A DNA stretch of 64,000 nt from Ilex aquifolium (lineage: Eukaryota > Streptophyta > Magnoliopsida > Aquifoliales > Aquifoliaceae): positions 40,190,593 through 40,254,592 of the forward strand of contig OX637392.1 of NCBI GenBank assembly GCA_951799425.1. Reading direction: 5' to 3'. The position numbers and the translations under genes are program-made. The notes under the pieces were generated by a model, which was given only the letters and a program-made list of their open reading frames with translations, did not search any database and was not told where the DNA came from. Shown piece by piece: positions 60,230 through 64,000 of the stretch. The number at the start of each line of letters is the position of its first letter. Positions within the stretch are counted from its first letter, which is position 1.

Positions 60230-62283
60230 TCCATTAAAAAAATGGTCTCCACATTTTGGACAAAATTCTCCACAAAGGGTTTTAATCTCTGACCATTGAC
60301 GGTAAAAATGTTACCGTTTGATGGGTTCTCCACTTCCACTGCCCCATGTTCAAATACCTTTTTAACAATGTATGGTCCAGTCCATCTTGATTTCAACTTA
60401 CCAGGAAATAGGCGAAGTCTCGAATTGAAAAGTAGAACCTTTTGATCAGGTTCAAAAGATTTTCGCACTATGTTCTTGTCATGAAAAATTTTCATCCTGG
60501 TTTTTGCAATCTTAGCATTTTCATATGCTTCATTTCTCAATTCCTCCAATTCATTAATCTGAAGCTTCCGTGACAGTCCAGCCTTGTCTAAGTCAAAATT
60601 CATTGCTTTAATAGCCCAGTATGCCCTATGTTCCAATTCCACAGGCAAGTGACATGGCTTTCCATTGACTAATCGATAGGGAGACATGCCCAAAATTGTT
60701 TTAAAAGCAGTTCGGTATGCCCAGAGCGCATCAGTTAGTCTTAATGACCAATCTTTGCGATCTGGGTTCACCGTTTTTTCCAAAATTAATTTGATCTCCC
60801 GATTAGCTAACTCAGCTTGTCCACTGGTCTGTGGATGATAAGGGGTTGCAATTTTGTGAAAAATCAAGTATTTTTTCATTAAATTCCAGAAGGGACGATT
60901 GCAAAAATGAGAACCCCCATCACTTATAATGGATTTTGGAATTCCAAACCGAGATAAAATATTTTCTTTTAAAAACTTGATCACTGTTTGATGATCATTA
61001 TTTCGGCATGGAATTGCTTCAACCCATTTGGATACATAGTCTACGGCTACTAAAATGTATAGATAGCCAAAGGAGGGGGGAAATGGTCCCATAAAATCGA
61101 TACCCCAACAGTCAAAAATTTCGATCACCAAAATTGGGTTTAAGGGCATCATGTTTCTTTTTGAAATGTTTCCCAACCTTTGACATCTATCGCAAGTTAC
61201 GCAAAAAGCATGGACATCTTGGAAAAGTGTGGGCCAGTAAAATCCACACTGCAAGATTTTTGCAGCGGTTTTTCGAGATGAAAAATGACCACCGCATGCT
61301 TCTGAATGACAAAATGTAATTACCTGTCTACTTTCCTGAGCGGGGATGCAACGTCTTATGATCTGATCCTTACAGTACTTGAATACGTAGGGATCTTCCC
61401 AAAAGAAATTGCGGACCTCCCTCAGAAACTTCTTTTTGTCCATGGGAGTGAAAAATGGAGGAAGTGTTCCGGTAGCAAGGAAATTAGCAATATCAGCGTA
61501 CCATGGGGTTTCATCAATCTTGAATAGTTGTTCATCGGGGAATTTTTCATTGATTGGCAGTCCATCCTCATGAAATTCATAAGTTAATCTTGACAGATGA
61601 TCTGCCACCACATTTTCCACACCCTTTTTGTCCTTAATGACTAAATCAAATTCTTGGAGCAAAAGGATCCATCTCAAGAGCCTTGGTTTGGCATCTTTTT
61701 TTGTAAGCAAAAATTTCAGTGCTGCATGGTCAGTAAATACAGTAACAGAAGAACCAACCAGATAAGATCGAAATTTTTCCAATGCAAATACTACAGCAAG
61801 TAATTCCTTTTCAGTTGTTGAGTAATTCATTTGGGCATCATTTAAAGTTTTACTTGCATAGTAAATCACATGTGGCTTCTTATCTTTTCTTTGTCCCAAA
61901 ACAGCACCTACAGCATAGTCACTAGCATCACACATCAATTCAAAGGGTAGAGTCCAGTCAGGAGGTTGCATTATTGGGGCAGAAATTAACATGCCTTTGA
62001 GTTTGTCAAAGGATTTTTGGCACGCTTCATTCCAGTCAAAAATGACATCCTGACTCAAAAGATGACACATAGGTTTTGCTATGGTGCTGAAGTCTTTTAT
62101 GAACCTTCTGTAGAATCCTGCATGACCTAAGAATGATCGAACATCCTTTACAACCCTAGGAGCAGGAAGATTCCTTATCAAATCAATTTTTGCTTTATCA
62201 ACTTTCATGCCTTCAGACGACACAATGTGACCCAAGACAATGCCTTGATTCACCATGAAATGACATTTCTCCCAGTTAAGCAC
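60230..62283 (-). CDS. Athila-type pol: RT end, RNase H, integrase
   Basis: In order: RT thumb/connection ([39 protein letters not shown]); gypsy RNase H ([47 protein letters not shown]); integrase zinc domain ([15 protein letters not shown], then [11 protein letters not shown]); catalytic core ([51 protein letters not shown]); and C-terminal [15 protein letters not shown]. The frame runs on past the integrase to 60130, into the start of accessory unit B. It belongs to the same pol as 62293-63864. Confidence 0.9.
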
Positions 62284-62292
62284 CAGATTTGC

Positions 62293-63864
62293 CTATTTGC
62301 ATCTCATCAAAACTTTTTCTAGGTTAGCTAGACACAAATCAAATGAGTCACCATATACCGAGAAATCATCCATGAAGATTTCCAAAAAATTTTCGACCAT
62401 GTCACTGAACAAGCTCAGCATACATCTTTGAAATGTTGCAGGAGCGTTACAAAGTCCGAATGGCATCCTTTTGAATGCAAAGGTGCCAAATGGACATGTG
62501 AATGTGGTCTTTTCTTGGTCATTCAGAGCTATCTCAATTTGATTGTATCCGGAATACCCATCCAGGAAACAGTAAAATTCATGGCCTGCTATTCTCTCGA
62601 GGACTTGGTCAAGGAAGGGAAGAGGAAAATGGTCTTTTCTAGTCACCAGATTGAGTTTTCGATAGTCAATGCACATTCGCCATCCTGTGACGACTCGTGT
62701 TGGCACGAGTTCATTTGCATCATTTTTGACTACTGTGACTCCAGATTTCTTTGGTACAACTTGGGTTGGACTAACCCATTTGCTATCGGAGATAGGAAAA
62801 ATTATCCCTGCATCCAGGAGTTTGAGCACTTCCAGTCTCACAACCTCTTTCATGTGAGGATTCAATCGTCGCTGCATTTGACGAGAGGGTTTTGAGTCCT
62901 CTTCAAGGTATATGGCATGATTACAAATTAACGGGCTTATACCTTTCAAATCAGCGATGGTCCACCCAATGGTGCTTTTGTGACTTTTAAGAACTTCAAT
63001 TAATTGAGCTTCTTGCAAGTCTGTGATTTTTGAAGAAATTACCACTGGGTAAGATTTATCCTCACCTAAAAATGCATACTTGAGATCAGATGGGAGCGGT
63101 TTCAGTTCAGGCTTTGGTGGCCTGTCACTTGAAGATAGTGGTTTTGTACCACTTGATGAAATTTCTTCAAATTTAGGAGCCCATGTCCCCACATTGAAGG
63201 TAGGACACTCAATGGAGTTTTGTTCCAGAGAGTCAGATGAGTCAGATTTTGACAAAGTTGATTCACTAAGATCCTCACAGAATGAGTCATTCAGATGTGC
63301 TTGTATTAATGACTCAATGAAATTTATTTCTCCTACCTCCTCGTACTCTCTTGGGTGTTTTGCAATGTCAAAGACGTTCATTTCGAGAGTCATATCCCCA
63401 AAAGTCAATTTCATAATACCATTCCTGCAATTGATTAGTGCATTGGAGGTTGCTAGAAAAGGTCGACCAAGAATGACAGGAATTGGAGTTTCTGAATGAA
63501 CTTCTGGATGAGTATCTAGAACAATGAAGTCTACAGGGAAGACAAAATTATCCACTTGAACAAGTACATCTTCAACAATACCCCTAGGAATTTTTACAGA
63601 TCTATCTGCCAATTGGAGTGTGGTGCAAGTGGGTTTCAGTTCACCTAAACCCAACTGCTGGTAGACAGAGAAAGGAAGCAAGTTGACACTAGCTCCAAGG
63701 TCTAACAATGCTTGCTCAATTTTGAAATTTCCAATGACACATGACACAGTGGGGCATCCTGGATCTTCGCACTTTGAAGGAATTTTTTGTTGAAGTAGGG
63801 CACTGGCTTGTTCTGTGAAGAAGGCTCTTTTTTGAACATTTTGGCTTCTTTTGACTGTGCACAA
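62293..63864 (-). CDS. Athila-type pol: protease and RT
   Basis: Protease: QALLDLGASVNLLPFSVYQQ and PVILGRPFLATSNALI (near 63.4-63.7 kb). A Ser/Glu-rich linker and LKYAFLGEDKSYPVVISS follow. RT: WTIADLKGISPLICNHAIYL, VVPKKSGVTVV, GWRMCIDYRKLN, DGYSGYNQIEIA, PFGLCNAPATFQRCM and the catalytic FMDDFSVYG. All are standard for the Athila lineage. Gag should lie beyond the right edge. Confidence 0.9.
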   Translation of the reverse strand: MCTVKRSQNVQKRAFFTEQASALLQQKIPSKCEDPGCPTVSCVIGNFKIEQALLDLGASVNLLPFSVYQQLGLGELKPTCTTLQLADRSVKIPRGIVEDVLVQVDNFVFPVDFIVLDTHPEVHSETPIPVILGRPFLATSNALINCRNGIMKLTFGDMTLEMNVFDIAKHPREYEEVGEINFIESLIQAHLNDSFCEDLSESTLSKSDSSDSLEQNSIECPTFNVGTWAPKFEEISSSGTKPLSSSDRPPKPELKPLPSDLKYAFLGEDKSYPVVISSKITDLQEAQLIEVLKSHKSTIGWTIADLKGISPLICNHAIYLEEDSKPSRQMQRRLNPHMKEVVRLEVLKLLDAGIIFPISDSKWVSPTQVVPKKSGVTVVKNDANELVPTRVVTGWRMCIDYRKLNLVTRKDHFPLPFLDQVLERIAGHEFYCFLDGYSGYNQIEIALNDQEKTTFTCPFGTFAFKRMPFGLCNAPATFQRCMLSLFSDMVENFLEIFMDDFSVYGDSFDLCLANLEKVLMRCK

Positions 63865-64000
63865 GTCTTTTAGAAACTTGGCATAAGCTGGAACCTGTTG
63901 GATTGCATCCAGAAGTGGGATGTTGATTTTTACTTGCTTGAAAAGCTCGTAAATTTCAGACTGATTGTTTGCTTTCTGTATGCTCTTGAGTCTATGAGGG

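Larger units (their letters stand above)
53695..64000 (-). mobile_element. Athila-lineage Ty3/gypsy element, cut by the window edge
   Basis: Read right to left: protease (63.3-63.9 kb), RT, RNase H and integrase (to about 60.2 kb), two tandem accessory units (60.2-57.35 kb), a non-coding stretch, polypurine tract (55540-55552) and 3' LTR (55539-53695). Gag and the 5' LTR lie beyond 64000. The RT box FMDDFSVYG and the LGEDKSYPVVISS linker are Athila-type. No env-like frame is seen in the usual place. The visible pol looks close to whole, with about one break. Age cannot be estimated without the second LTR. Confidence 0.85.

Noticed and set aside
62428-63499. Plus-strand frames opposite Athila RT and protease
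   Set aside because: Shadows of pol on the opposite strand.

Overview
The window is nuclear DNA of a flowering plant, most likely a eudicot. It is AT-rich, has intron-split host-gene remnants with plant-type GT/AG borders, and is dominated by plant transposable-element families (Ty3/gypsy Tat, Athila and Tekay-like lineages, an L1-type LINE, hAT, Helitron and MITEs). I see no intact host protein-coding gene and no rRNA, tRNA or CRISPR locus.

Layout. (1) 1-5.1 kb: AT-rich spacer with a tRNA-derived SINE that is split inside its A box by a non-autonomous hAT-like element with a perfect 8-bp target duplication. (2) 5.1-10.6 kb: a glycoside hydrolase family 1 (beta-glucosidase) gene on the + strand. 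It has a TATA box, a signal peptide and ten recognisable exons plus a scrap of another, but lacks the exons for the TLNEP acid/base motif and the following sugar-binding segment. One intron holds a 368-bp Helitron. (3) 10.9-14.2 kb: a 5'-truncated L1 LINE on the - strand with a long reading frame. (4) 14.4-14.6 kb: a remnant of a berberine-bridge-enzyme-like gene; a second, separate remnant lies at 51.5 kb. (5) 16.0-19.4 kb: the 3' part of a Tat-like retroelement with antisense reading frames and an LTR. (6) 19.6-21.8 kb: the 5' LTR, primer-binding site and gag start of an Athila/Tat-like element.

(7) 22.8-49.5 kb is a nest at least four levels deep. The base is an autonomous-type hAT element (22806-49487). 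It carries a solo LTR (23240-25291) and, within its transposase gene, a minus-strand Tat-type element (26031-47407). That element contains a nearly complete plus-strand Tat/Retand-type element (30023-44853, TSD TTTGG), whose reverse transcriptase is split by another solo LTR (33749-36076, TSD AAATC). LTR divergence counted by eye (about 6% for the outer element, about 2% for the inner) agrees with the nesting order. The inner element has gag, protease, RT, two RNase H domains, integrase, palindromic tandem repeats, and two separate antisense gene-like blocks related to the 'putative gypsy type transposon' domain.

(8) 49.5-53.7 kb: spacer with MITEs, the second BBE-like scrap, unrecognised minus-strand frames and an LTR fragment. 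(9) 53.7-64.0 kb and beyond: a minus-strand Athila-lineage element with 3' LTR, integrase, RNase H, RT and protease. Where Athila elements usually carry an env-like gene, it has two tandem units, each with a TATA-like sequence and a roughly 142-residue basic protein with a zinc-knuckle-like CX2CX4HX5C motif. These paired units and the paired antisense blocks of the inner Tat element are the least ordinary things here.
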